The position numbers and the translations under genes are program-made. This document shows, piece by piece, positions 43,086 to 54,080 of a DNA stretch of 64,000 bases. Source of the stretch: Sepioteuthis lessoniana (lineage: Eukaryota > Mollusca > Cephalopoda > Myopsida > Loliginidae); contig OY757912.1 in NCBI GenBank assembly GCA_963585895.1, positions 79,612,581-79,676,580 of the forward strand, written 5' to 3'. The notes below the pieces were generated by a model. It did not search any database and was not told the origin of the DNA. It saw only the letters and a program-made list of their open reading frames with translations. Position 1 is the stretch's first letter, and every line of letters starts with the position of its first letter.

Positions 43086-43280
43086 TTAAAAATGTTATGA
43101 CTATATGGTGAAGGTTGGGTGCTTCAGGTTGTGTAATGGTTACCAAACTAGGCTAGCAAACCTTCACAAGTGAGTCTGAGTCTCACTGAATGTCTCATTC
43201 ATAAGGCCTTGTGCCATATCTAAGCAAAAAGCTTTGCTAATTATGACTATATGGTGTGGCTCAGAAAATGTTACATAGCT

Positions 43281-43325
<45 letters not shown>

Positions 43326-43333
43326 CATAGCTT

Positions 43334-43369
<36 letters not shown>

Positions 43370-44364
43370 ATATTATTCAATCCAGTAAACCTGGAGTAGA
43401 GAATAACTTCAATCGGGACCAATAAAATATTCAAAAATATAATATTAAATTTAAATAATTCTGGTAAAGAGCTCAATGTAAAATAAAATACACAGAGCAA
43501 ATAATTTTCTCTTAATGTGGCTGATTGTTGTTTTTTTTTAAGAGGAAAAAAAAATTAAAAAAAAAAAAAATATATATATATATTGTTTGTTGAAGTTGAT
43601 GAGAGTTAGAGATGATAAAAAGCAGAGATGCCCAAGGAGGCATAAAAAAAACAAATAATAATAAAAAAATTATCTCTTGGAACAAATACAAAACATTTTT
43701 CTTCTAAACAAAATGTGTCTTTATAGTGATTTTAAAGTAATGTTTTTTGAAAGTCATTTTTTTTTCATTGAAAATTCACCTCTGGAAGCCACAAAAAATA
43801 CCCAGTGAAATGCTCATTGATACGATAAAGCTTCAAGTGTGAAAGTCTAAAAATTGATTTGAGATGAACAAAATACAAAAGTCAACCAATTCATCAGAAA
43901 AAGATTCATAAATAATTTATTTTATTTATTGATACATAGATTAGAAATCAATAAATCAATATCTTGGCTTCATGAGTATTTTTTTAGCTTCTTTTTTTTT
44001 AACTGTTATTTACTTAGCAAATAAGTCAATGACATACTCTTTGGAGCTAAACTGCAAATCTATTCAAAAGAACAAAAAAACATTGCTCACTTCACAAGGA
44101 ATGGGAATTATCGTGTAAAGGAAAGAAGCCATTTTCTTTTTCTTTTTTTTCATGAATCCAGAATGGACCGACCAAAAATATCCATCATTTTTCAATCACT
44201 CATTTTCTTGCTTTTTATCAAATCAACTGAATTAGGAGCAAATCAATAAATGATAGATTTTTGGGGAGTGAGAGTGATGAGTGCAACTACATTTCAGATC
44301 TTTAAATAAAGGTTATTGCCTATCCTATAATGAGAGAGAGAGAGAAAGAGAGAGAGAAAGGTTT
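43086..44364. other. low-complexity AT-rich region
   Basis: A tRNA-related SINE-like piece lies at about 43118-43240. (TA)n arrays lie at 43283-43322 and 43338-43368, the second after a repeat of 'ttacatagctt'. A (GA)n tract is at 44333-44360. No gene. Confidence 0.6.
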
Positions 44365-44580
44365 GGTCTCTTTGTTTAATGGCCTATTAACCTTTGCGGG
44401 TTATTTAATGCCAAAGCTATTCTTGTAGAAGAACAATGATGGTACTATTTAACCCATAGTTAAAGGGGATATGCGAATTCATACTTTTCCCAAAAGTGAA
44501 TATGACTGCATAGGTGGAGTTCCAACTCCCTTTCTACAGGGTTGGCAAGTTAGCCACTTCACCACAGGGAACTTCTCCAA
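44365..44580 (-). repeat. Family D SINE, near full length
   Basis: It starts with the tail complement 'taacctttgcgggttattta' and ends in the tRNA-like head complement 'gcaagttagccacttcacca' + 'caggga'. This copy links the shared family A/D tail to a tRNA-derived head. Confidence 0.82.
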
Positions 44581-44744
44581 GAAGAGATGTTCCTTTAGTC
44601 AAAACATTTTATTTATACAGAATCCATCCAATCAAATTTGGTTTTACTATTTACTTTTAAACATGCATGAAACAATCTCTGAAATCTATTAAAAAAAAAA
44701 AAAAGACTTATCCAGTGACCTGGTTTCGTCATAAGGGCATGTTG

Positions 44745-44975
44745 AGCCCATTCCTCTCTAAATCTGGTTTGAATTTAGAGTTTTCCATCTCCAAGACAAG
44801 AGCCAAGTCTGTCTTAGTATTTGCCCAGAGCTGGAGGGAGAATAGTTTCATTCATACCTTTCTCCTCAGGGCATTAGTACAATATGAAATGCAAACAAGG
44901 TTGTCCTGGATTTGAACTTGGGTTGCAGGTTTCACTTCCTATGTATGATGATGACCATTATGCCACAAGTGCTTC
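44745..44975 (-). repeat. Family C SINE
   Basis: Minus-strand copy with 'ctggtttgaatttagagttt' and head complement 'gatgaccattatgccacaag'. Confidence 0.78.
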
Positions 44976-45024
44976 TGAAATAAAGAAATAGAAAAGCATT
45001 AGCTTTGTTGGAAGCAACTCCAAA

Positions 45025-45420
45025 GGCCAGTCCTAGAGAGTTTTTGGCATATAGAACAAACTTAACTTCAGCATACTTTAAAGGATAGTATCTGATTGAT
45101 TTTAATGGTATATCAACCAGGGCCAGTCCTAGAGAGTTTTTGGCATATAGAACAAACTTAACTTCAGCATACTTTAAAGGATAGTATCTGTTTGATTTTA
45201 ATGGTATATCAACCAGGGCCAGTCCTAGAGAGTTTTTGGCATATAGAACAAACTTAACTTCAGCATACTTTAAAGGATAGTATCTGATTGATTTTAATGG
45301 TATATCAACCAGGGCCAGTCCTAGAGAGTTTTTGGCATATAGAACAAACTTAACTTCAGCATACTTTAAAGGATAGTATCTGATTGATTTTAATGGTTTA
45401 TCAACCATGGCCAGTCCTAG
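45025..45420 (-). repeat. 96-bp tandem repeat, 4 units plus a stub
   Basis: 'ggccagtcctagagag' recurs at 45025, 45121, 45217 and 45313, exactly 96 bp apart, with a fifth start at 45409. Units are nearly identical. The unit contains 'gattttaatggtatatcaac', the complement of the family A subtype 2 tail, and abuts such a tail at 45421. The period is 32 codons, so an open minus-strand frame of 158 codons (44932-45408) is a by-product. Confidence 0.93.
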
Positions 45421-45775
45421 ATTTTAATGGTATATCAACCCATCTTCAGTTATTTTATACCAAGAGGTTAGGGAATTGCATTCATTTTATGTTTATATTC
45501 ATATTTTTTGTTGAGTAGTTTTTTTAAAGGTTTCTTTGTGCACATTTATATAATATCAAGTATTCTTCATCTAATACAAATAATTATATGAACCTGGGAA
45601 GAATAGCCATGAAGAGGTACTCCACACTCCCCATAGCTCCAGGACTGAAGCCTCACTATCAGATGCAGTTTAGTGTCATACCCAGGACACTCCTTTTTGG
45701 TGGTGGGTGGGTGGAGAGTCTTATCCCTCTGGAGGAGATAGTCAGCGTACTCTAAGCTTTGCCAACAGGGTGGGA
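45421..45775 (-). repeat. Family A subtype 2 copy
   Basis: Minus-strand; the tail complement contains 'ggttagggaattgcattcat'. The head region ends at 'gctttgccaacagggtggg'. Confidence 0.75.
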
Positions 45776-46040
45776 TAGTATCAAACAAAAAACTTAAAAA
45801 CAACCAGATAGACACTTCATAAAAATTCTGGAATAATTTTCTCACACTTGAGCAGATTATGCAACATTCAGTCAAGGGTAAAAGTTATTAGGTGTGAGGA
45901 ATGTTAAGACTTTGGTTGTTACAACTTGCAAAGGTAGAGGAAAGGTTCCAAATGGCAGCATAAAAAAAGACAGAAAGAAATGTTATAATAGTTGCATGAA
46001 CATTGTACAGTGTTGTGTGTAATGAGTTAGTAATAAAATG

Positions 46041-46335
46041 TAACCCGTGGTGTAATAGTTATCATCGTAGGAAATGAACACGGCGACTCGAGTTCAAATC
46101 CTGGACAAGACTGATTGCATTTCACATAGCACTAATACCCTTGGGAAAGGTATGAATCCAATTATTCTCCCTCCAGATATGGGTAAATAGTAGGGCAGAC
46201 TAGGTTCTTCAGCCTTGGTGAGGCAACTAGTCTAGGAGAAGGAAAACTCTGAATTCAAACCTGTTAAACTCCGCTTAAAAATTGACCGTGTGTCATATCC
46301 TGCCTGAGCGGAGGGGTTGGTAAATAGGATAAAAC
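46041..46335 (+). repeat. Family C SINE, full length reference copy
   Basis: Head 'cccgtggtgtaatagttatc' (A box), 'gagttcaaatcctgg' (B box), 'cccttgggaaaggtatgaat', 'atgggtaaatagtagggcag', 'ctctgaattcaaacctgtta', tail 'gaccgtgtgtcatatcctgc' + 'ctgagcggagg'. This is the best plus-strand copy. Confidence 0.9.
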
Positions 46336-47388
46336 GTAACTCGGTATTTGGAGCAGAGAAGTTTTCCAGGTGCCATAATAAAAAGCTTAATGCTGAAAGG
46401 AATTATGAACAAACCTGAAAACAAATAATAGGTGATTAAGTCAAAACTTAGCCACCTATTTTTTTGTTTTTCAAACTGTAAAACAAATAACAGGAGGTTG
46501 GGTTGAAATAGACTATGTCTTTTTATGTATTATTCTTGGTAATGATCAATAGTTTACAAAAGATATGTTGAGTAAGTATTAATTTTTGTACATGTACAAT
46601 GAATGTAAATGTTTTAGTATTCTCTTTAAATGCTTACTTACATGTCAGTCCTAATATTCCTATAAAATAAGATTTTGTTACTGTTGTGAAATTTCTGACT
46701 GATGTTTTTGGTTCATCTGAGACTGCAGTACTGCTACTAACTAGTACTAGGGATTTGGTCAATACATACTCACTAGCTTTTGGCAGCAAAATAGGGGGAA
46801 ATTATTTCAGAAAACCATGCCACATGTGGGTCTTTTTTGTATTTTTAGATTTGGTGATACATGTTGGTCTTTTTCTATTTTTAGATTTGGTGACACATGT
46901 GAGTTAGGGATTGTTACAGAAAAAAGCAAAGATATTTAAACTGGCTATGCATGTTATGAAAAAAAAGTGGCAAATGTAGCCCCAAAATTCCCTTTCAATT
47001 TTATCTCACCCAACAAACCTTTTATTCTATGTTCCAGCTGTTGTCAGCACTCTGACTTCCCATCAGGGTATTTTATTATTTCAACCGATTTTACTCCATT
47101 AATAAAATTTCCCATTTTTATATTTGTTGTTGATAAATTCTATCTTAAATACATGACAGACACTCCATAGCACTTGGTGCCCTTGGCAACTGGTTGAATT
47201 TCCAGTAATTTGGTCTTGTTTTAGCTACCTCTTTTGTTTTTACTGCCTACTGCTTGCTTTTACTGTCAATGCATATCAGATCTAGAAAGTTTAGAAAAAA
47301 ATACAAGATAAAGGAAAAAAATAATATTAAAAAAATTCTTTATTTTTGGATGCAGATCATTTATATTCAAGGTCACAAAGATGCATTT
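46336..47388. other. no gene recognised
   Basis: Mostly unique. A two-unit repeat 'tatttttagatttggtga' sits at about 46840 and 46880 with 'acatgt' context. The open frames here are short and lack homology I recognise. Confidence 0.5.
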
Positions 47389-47595
47389 TTGGTGTAAGTA
47401 ATCGTCATAGAAAATGAATTCAGCCACCCAAGAATCCTGAATGAAGCTGTTTGCATTTATGTAATACATAATACTAATATTCTAAGGAAAGGTATAAATC
47501 CAACTATATTACCACTAGCAAATAAATAAAAGGGCATATGGGGCTCTTTAACCTTGGTCTAGAAGGAAAATTCTGATTTCAAACCAGACCTGAGA
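47389..47595 (+). repeat. Family C SINE, decayed
   Basis: It retains 'gtaatcgtcatagaaaatga', 'aatcctgaatgaagctgttt' and 'ttctgatttcaaaccag'; diverged elsewhere. Confidence 0.65.
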
Positions 47596-47639
47596 TAGGC
47601 AATCCCTGGCTATTTCCTACTACATGAGTTGCACCCCGA

Positions 47640-48026
47640 TAATAAACCATTTTTTTTAACACAAGTTAACACAAGTTAACAAAGTTAAATGGTTCCAAGT
47701 TTTGCTATGTATCACTGACAATTCAATTAAACAGTCATTTGTTTACACACAGTTAAATAATCAAACAGTTCTATTTCAAGCAATTCAATTTAGCATAAGT
47801 TATTTGTTTGCACTCAGTTTAAATGGTTTGCTATCATTCTAGGCCCAAGTGGACCTGGGAGCAATGGCAATGAAGGGGTAATTCACATTCCTTAAAGCTC
47901 CAGCATTACTGGAGTCTTGTCATCAGATTGCTTAGGGTCATATCCAGGACACTCAATGGGGTGGGGTGGGGTCTTACCCCTCTGCAGAGATGTAGGTGTA
48001 TTCTACAACCCCATATGACTGGGTTA
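47640..48026 (-). repeat. Family A copy
   Basis: Minus-strand cassettes 'tttacacacagttaaataat', then 'acctgggagcaatggcaatg' and head complement 'tacaaccccatatgactggg'. The tail is missing. Confidence 0.78.
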
Positions 48027-48179
48027 CATTCATAATCAAGTACAACCCTAACAATTTTTATTAAAAAATAGTTAATTTTCTTCTAAACTAAAGATGTCAG
48101 GATTTTATTATTTATTGAAGAATATCATAGAATCAGGGATATTTTTGGTATTATTTATTATCAAACTAGACAGTACTGC

Positions 48180-48387
48180 ATATGAACATATACCAGTTCA
48201 AAAGATTGGAGACACTCTTATTCTAACTCTCCCTCCAGCTATGGGTAAAATAGTTGGGCAGACTGAGTTCTTCAGCCTTGGTTAGGCAACTGGTCTAGAA
48301 GAAAAACTCTGAATCCAAACCTGTTAAACTTTGCTAAAAAATTGACCACGTGTCACATCCTGCACATGCAGAGGGGTTGGTAAATAC
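48180..48387 (+). repeat. Family C SINE, 5'-truncated
   Basis: It begins near 'gatatgaacatataccag' and is clear from 'ctccagctatgggtaaaat' to tail 'cacatcctgcacatgcagag'. Confidence 0.75.
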
Positions 48388-48397
48388 AGACACTAGT

Positions 48398-48785
48398 TGT
48401 GTAATGGTCATCATCATAAAAAATAGACACAGCAAACAGAGTTCAAGCCCTACACAAGGCTGTTTGCATTTCACATAATGTTAATACTATTGGGAAAGGT
48501 ATCCATCTCCTTTCAGCTATAGATAAAAAGTAGGGCAGACTGAGTTCTTTAACCTTCCTATGGCAACTAATCTTAGAGAAGGAAAACTTTGAATTCAAAC
48601 CTGTTGAACTCCACTTAAAAATTGACCTTGAGTCACATCCTGCTCATTTGGAGGGGTATGCTCTCTTAACATAGGTATGATAACCTGTCTATGAAGGAAG
48701 ACTCTGAATTCAAACCTGTTGAACTCCACTCAAAAAATGACCATGTGTCACATCCTGCTCATGTGGTGGAGTTGGGTAAATACAT
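48398..48785 (+). repeat. Family C SINE with duplicated 3' third
   Basis: A full copy from 'gttgtgtaatggtcatcatc' to 'cacatcctgctcatttgg' (about 48654), then a second copy of the last roughly 100 bp (48690-48785) in tandem. Confidence 0.8.
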
Positions 48786-49329
48786 ATATCAGTCCAAAAA
48801 TAAGTATACCACTGATTTATAGTTTAGCAATTTATTTTTACTACAGTGGTGTCTGTAATATTCAAGGTATGCATTAAGGACAAGAGTGATATTCCATGTA
48901 CGTTCATGTTTATTTACAGAGCTGTACAAAACAGGTGTGTTTACTAACTGAAGTCATGAGAAGAAAGAGAGGCAACCTTAGTTTCTATCTCTGGAGAAAC
49001 GTCATTGAAGAGTTCTACACCAGGGGAATAACTTGTTATGACTATATTACAATGTCATCCAAATTTTAGATGGTATTCTTGTTTTAGAAAATGTAACTAC
49101 TCAGTCCAAAGTTAAACATTCACTATGTTCTCCTTATGCCAGACCTAGAGCAAAGACTAAACTAAACTTAGTAAATACATATATTTATTATTTTCAGCCA
49201 GACTAGATTTGGCGTATAAGATATGATGAAAAAGTATCAAGACAAAAGCTTTAAATATTTTACTGTCATAATTGCAGATATACAGTATCATCAATAAATA
49301 CATGGGTCATTCAATAAATAAAGTGAATT

Positions 49330-49905
49330 TTACCTCAGAAATTGGCAACAGGAATCACTGCTTACAGTTGCACCTTTTTCTAGGAACTCAGCAGTGATGG
49401 GTCTGTTTATGTGCAAAAAGACTGTCTGCATGACTTTCTTTATTGACAGCGGCACCATGAACTTTTTCTTTTCCATAGTGACTCTCAATATCTTCCACAG
49501 GATTTGTAGAACCCCTTTACACCGCTTGTACACAATGTAAGGTACCCCACTTGGTCCTGGTGCTGAGGCGGATCTTGTGGCTCTCACAACTTCTTGCATT
49601 TCCTTCCAGGTTGGCAAGCGGGTGTCATATTGGACCACTGGTGGCTTCTGATGAATCAAGCGGTTGTTAATACCCATATCTTGATCTTTTGCAGAGTCAC
49701 TCATAGTATCTCGAAGATGGTTGTTAATTTCTTCCTCCGATGCCTCCAAATTCCCATTTCGCTTCTCCCCTAGTAATGTTCTTGCAAAGCCGAAGGGATT
49801 AGACAGGAAATTTGCCCGCTTCTTTGATCTTTCTTTCCTCCTCCTTCTGTGCCACTCTGCTCGCCGTAAGGTTTTTAATTCCCCTCTGAGTATTCCCCTG
49901 AGCAA
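49330..49905 (-). pseudogene. R2-like non-LTR retrotransposon fragment (linker + RT start)
   Basis: A 191-residue minus-strand frame contains NFLSNPFGFARTLLGEKRNG, NNHLRDTMSDSAKDQD and ATRSASAPGPSGVPYIVYKR. The APGPSGVPYxVYK block and the upstream arginine-rich 'RRRRKERSKK' linker are typical of RT genes annotated as R2-like type-1 retrotransposons. It stops before the catalytic YxDD motif and has lost its start, so it is a fragment. The unbroken frame over 190 codons suggests it is not very old. Confidence 0.75.
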
Positions 49906-50159
49906 TTGTAAGTTTGAGGTTCATTGTGTGTTCAGTGGGTATGTTTATCAGAGGCTGCTACAAGTAGAAGACAAACCTGCATGTGAGCTCTCTGCTGAGA
50001 GAAAAAAGTCTATCCAGTTGAAGTAAAAGTAAAGTAGGCAACTTTTGGCGACTGCTTCTCTAGTTTTCTTGGGTTTTTTTTGCAAAATATCACTGACAGT
50101 CCAGATGTGACTCCTTGAGATGTCCGGCATGACTAGTTTAAGGTGAAAACAATGAGACA

Positions 50160-50560
50160 ACTGTCAACAGGGGTTAGATTATGCTGACTGAAGAGGGTTA
50201 ATATCCCCCCTCACAAAACAAGAGGTAGTCTGGTTAGGTTATTAAACTGCATTTAATGGTGAGGCATAATTTTTGGAGCTATGGAGGAGCGCAAAGTTTA
50301 AGTACCCCTCATTGCTATTGCTCCTGGGTCCACTGTGAACTGGAGTGGTAGTATCTATTAGGGTTCCATCAATAGGTCAAATGGATCTGTTTAAAAATTA
50401 TTCATATTCATTATGAATGTGTGGCAATAAAAAGGACTCTTAAGAAACAACTTTACAAAAAACGTGAATATGAACATACAATGAACACTATTCCCTAACC
50501 TCTTGGCATAAAATAACCCTAGACAGGTTGACATGAAATTAAAATCAATGAGGCAGCAGA
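50160..50560 (+). repeat. Family A subtype 2 copy
   Basis: It runs from 'ctgtcaacaggggttagatt' (diverged head) through 'tgctcctgggtccactgtga' to the tail 'cctaacctcttggcataaaa' and 'taaccctagacaggttgaca'. The internal cassettes are mostly lost. Confidence 0.75.
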
Positions 50561-51804
50561 TGGTAATCCCTAAAGAAGACTTTACTGATTGTTCTAAAAA
50601 GCAAAAGGAACACTGAAATAAGAGTAAGGTGACTACTTTGAAGACGACAAAGTTTCCATTAACTTAGGTAGGTTAGTTTGTTTGTTTGTTTTTTAAAATC
50701 AAATGGCTGGAATATTTTTCATAACCTAAAACTATAAATTATTGATAGAATTTGTAATGGTTTTAAATCAAGCTCATTTGTGACATATTAAATTTTTAAT
50801 TAATTCTATTATCAGACAGCTGAGATTATTTTAAGCAAAACCTTGGGAAACAATCTCTTATTGTCTTGTAAAATATTCTGATAAGCCTTCTTAAACATAA
50901 ATTTTAATCTTCTTGAAAAGATTAATTGGTGTGTTGACTTACTTAAGATTAACCTAAATCTACATTGTAACTAAAGATAACCTCATCAACATCTCTTAAC
51001 ATTTAAGATAACCATTTCTTTTTCTTTTTTACATACACACACATATATACACAGCTCTGTGTGTATGTGACCATGTATCTATGTATGCATGCAAATTTTC
51101 ATAAAACGTTTTCCAGCATATACGTCATAAGAAGATTACTTGAAATTATCTATGCAGTAAAAAAATGAGGAGTGACAAGTTAGTGACAAACTAATAAAGC
51201 TTATTTTGATAATCAGAATTCATTTCATCAAATCAGTGAATTATATGAGCATATACAATGCCAGACAAAAATTATTGAATCATAACAGTTAGAAGATTTT
51301 AATCCAACTTCCTTTTTTCTTCTTCAAAACAAACATGTAATTGATATGACTCAAAACAATTTTTGTTTAATAGCTGAACATTCTTGCACCATTAAATACA
51401 CGTCAAAAATGTTGGATTGAATTAAAAGTACTTATTTATATTACATGAGTACTTTACAGGGTGTAATGGTAAGTGAGTTTGAGTCTCATTCTTCTGATCA
51501 TGTATTGCAACTAAGCATAAATATGGTCAACGTTCATAAAGAGATGGTAAATAGATATGGTCAAATTTCATACAGATATAGTAAATAGATATGGTCAAAT
51601 TTCATACAGATATAGGTAATAGATATGGTCAAATTTCATACAGAAATGGTAAATCAATATGGTCGATAGAAATGATCAAAGCTTATATAGGTATGGTCAA
51701 TACATATGGTCCAACTTCATAGTCAGATGCTATACTTTTTCCAAGGGTATTAGCTCTATATGAAATACAAATGTCTTGGATTTGAACTGTATTCACTATT
51801 TTGT
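50561..51804. other. no gene; 34-bp tandem repeat inside
   Basis: Unique AT-rich DNA to about 51440, then a SINE-like tRNA-related piece (51460-51535), then a tandem repeat with 'gatatggtcaaatttcatac' at 51554, 51588 and 51622 (34-bp period), decaying to 51720. Confidence 0.7.
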
Positions 51805-52045
51805 TTAGTTTGGTTTCATTTCTTTGTTGATTGGCACATCAATCATGGATTATTTAATGTCTTGTAGAAGAACAGTAGTGGTACTATTCAACCCATTGCT
51901 GAGGGAATAAATGGGTTCATACCTTTCCCAAGGGCATTAGTCCAAAAGTGAATGTAACAGCACAACTAGAGTTTGAACTTGCATACTTCAAGGCTGCAGT
52001 CCAGCACTTCAGCCATTATGCCACAGGAACTTCTCCTTGGGGTCA
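51805..52045 (-). repeat. Family D SINE
   Basis: Tail complement 'ggcacatcaatcatggatta' + 'tttaatg', then 'aagaacagtagtggtactat' and head complement 'tgcagtccagcacttcagcc'. Confidence 0.78.
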
Positions 52046-52478
52046 CCATTTCCATTTCCTATAATGGTAACCATTACAAAACGAATGCCACCCTTTGGCG
52101 AATTATATGGTTATTTAAATTGTTTACATAATTTGTTTTATAAATAGAAATTACTTGCTGTTTCCATCATTTTTTTTTTCAATTTAATTTAGAAAAAAAT
52201 ATTCCATGAGTTTAAAATAATTGCATTTAATGGATTATTTTATTTTATATTTGAGATTTTCTTATTTGCTCAACAGTAAAAAAGCTGGATGAAGATCCTT
52301 TAAGTGTGGTGATTCCATAATATTTGCCTGTGGTCATTCATAGGAATAAATATTTGGATAAAATATCAGACAGAATAAAAGAGAAAAAGACATGAAAACC
52401 AATGGATAAAATGACATTTTCATCTGTGTAAGTTTATCAGATAATGATATGGAAAAAATTCTATTTGAGGAAATATAT

Positions 52479-53064
52479 TAGGCTGGGCAGTTGTACTTTA
52501 TGATACATCAACCCTTGTAAGTTATTTAATGCCAAGTCCTGTTTATACATATACATCAAATATATGATTTGTAAACAAATAGTTTGTAGATAACACTTTT
52601 AAAATAAGCCAGAGTTCAATTGCTTGCACAGTTAAATGGTTCCATGTATTACCATCTAACATTAATACTTTTATTTGCACACAGTTGAATGTTTTCAAGT
52701 ATTTCTACCTAATACTAGTAATTCTATTTAACATTATTTATTTGTTTGCATAAAGTTAAATGGTTCAAAGTATTGCTACATAATACCAAAAATTCAGTTT
52801 AACAGCCATTTGTTTATACATTGTTATATGGTTTCAAGTATAATAGATGATTAAACAGTTTTTTGACTCACAGATAGAACTCCAACAAGTCAGAGTGGCC
52901 TGGGAGAATTGACATTGAAGGGGTACTCCACACACCCCAAAGCTTCAAGATTGGAGTCTCACCATCAGATGGTTTAGTGTCATATCCAGAACACTTGACA
53001 GGGTAGTCTTATCCTTCTAAAGAGATACAGTCAGTGTATTTCACAGCCCCAGCTGACTGGACTA
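52479..53064 (-). repeat. Family A copy with 9-bp TSD
   Basis: It is flanked by gaaatatat at 52470-52478 and 53065-53073. Tail complement 'tatgatacatcaacccttgt'; head complement 'cacagccccagctgactgga'. Several internal cassettes. Confidence 0.88.
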
Positions 53065-53097
53065 GAAATATATCAGGGAATGTTACAACTGTCTATA

Positions 53098-53206
53098 AGG
53101 TTGTCATAGCAATATAATTAGGAACATTATTTTAAGTATTTTTAATTTCTCATTGTTTGAAGTTTCATAAAAATTGGCATTCCTAATTATATTGCCATGA
53201 CAACCT
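53098..53206. mobile_element. 109-bp foldback MITE with TA flanks
   Basis: The ends are inverted repeats (aggttgtcatagcaatataa at the left; the complement of ttatattgccatgacaacct at the right), with TA at 53096-53097 and 53207-53208. The size and TA target fit a small Tc1/mariner-type MITE. No second copy was noticed. Confidence 0.7.
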
Positions 53207-53208
53207 TA

Positions 53209-53620
53209 AGTTTGGATTGGATTGGTTTGGTTTTATGGCACATCAACCATTGTAGGTTATTAATGCCAAATCCATTTTTATACTAATAAACAGTTCTATT
53301 TCAAATAATTCAGTTTAATATAAGTATTGTCTTTGTTTATACACAGTTAAATTTCAAAACAGTTAAATTTCAAATGATTCAGTTTAGCATAAGTACAGGA
53401 TTTAGTTCTTTTTGACCCCTAGATATGACCCTATCAGGTGTGAACACTCCAGGCCAGAGTGAACCTACGAGCAAGGGCAATAATGGGATATTCCGCATTT
53501 CCCAAAGCTTCAGAATTACTGGAACCTCACCATCAGATTGTTTATCATCATATCCAGGACACTTGTACTCCTCTGTAGAGAAGTAGTCTGTGTATTCAAC
53601 AGTCCTAGCCAACTAGGCAA
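53209..53620 (-). repeat. Family A copy with 10-bp TSD
   Basis: It is flanked by gacaacctta at 53199-53208 and 53621-53630. The tail complement is 'tttggattggattggtttgg'. It inserted exactly at the right end of the foldback MITE. Confidence 0.9.
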
Positions 53621-53974
53621 GACAACCTTAGGTAAACTATTGAATCTCTGTGGTTGCCCATTAAATAAACTGAATATGTGATTGCCCATTTCTGACAAAA
53701 TATTTATAGATACATAGTGCAGATTAAATTAAATATGCAGCATTGCCTTCTGAGAAATACACTTGGCTATAAAAATGAACTGAATAGGCAGATACAAACC
53801 AGTTTTTTTGTTCTGATTAGCTATGACTGTTAGTGACGACTGCAGATAATATTGTCATTTCTATCACTATGAAGGCTATTGTTCCTACGTGACTAAAAAA
53901 CATTTATTTCATGTTCCTTTAGTAAAATTCAATAATATTGGTAATGATTCCCTGTTTTTGTTATCAATAACATC

Positions 53975-54080
53975 CTCATCATTAAGGGGTGCTGACAGCA
54001 CTGATTCCTTTGAATTTTTCTTGCCATCTGTCCCTATCAGCCTCTGCATTTATTAAGCCTTCAAGATCAGGGATTCTCAA
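53975..54080 (-). mobile_element. LINE 3'-terminal ORF remnant
   Basis: Minus strand reads DRDRWQEKFKGISAVSTP, the extreme C-terminus of the recurring LINE ORF. Confidence 0.7.

Noticed and set aside
44932..45408. 158-residue minus-strand open frame with 32-residue repeats
   Set aside because: Produced by the 96-bp tandem array, which consists of a retroposon tail and flanking DNA. No recognisable protein.
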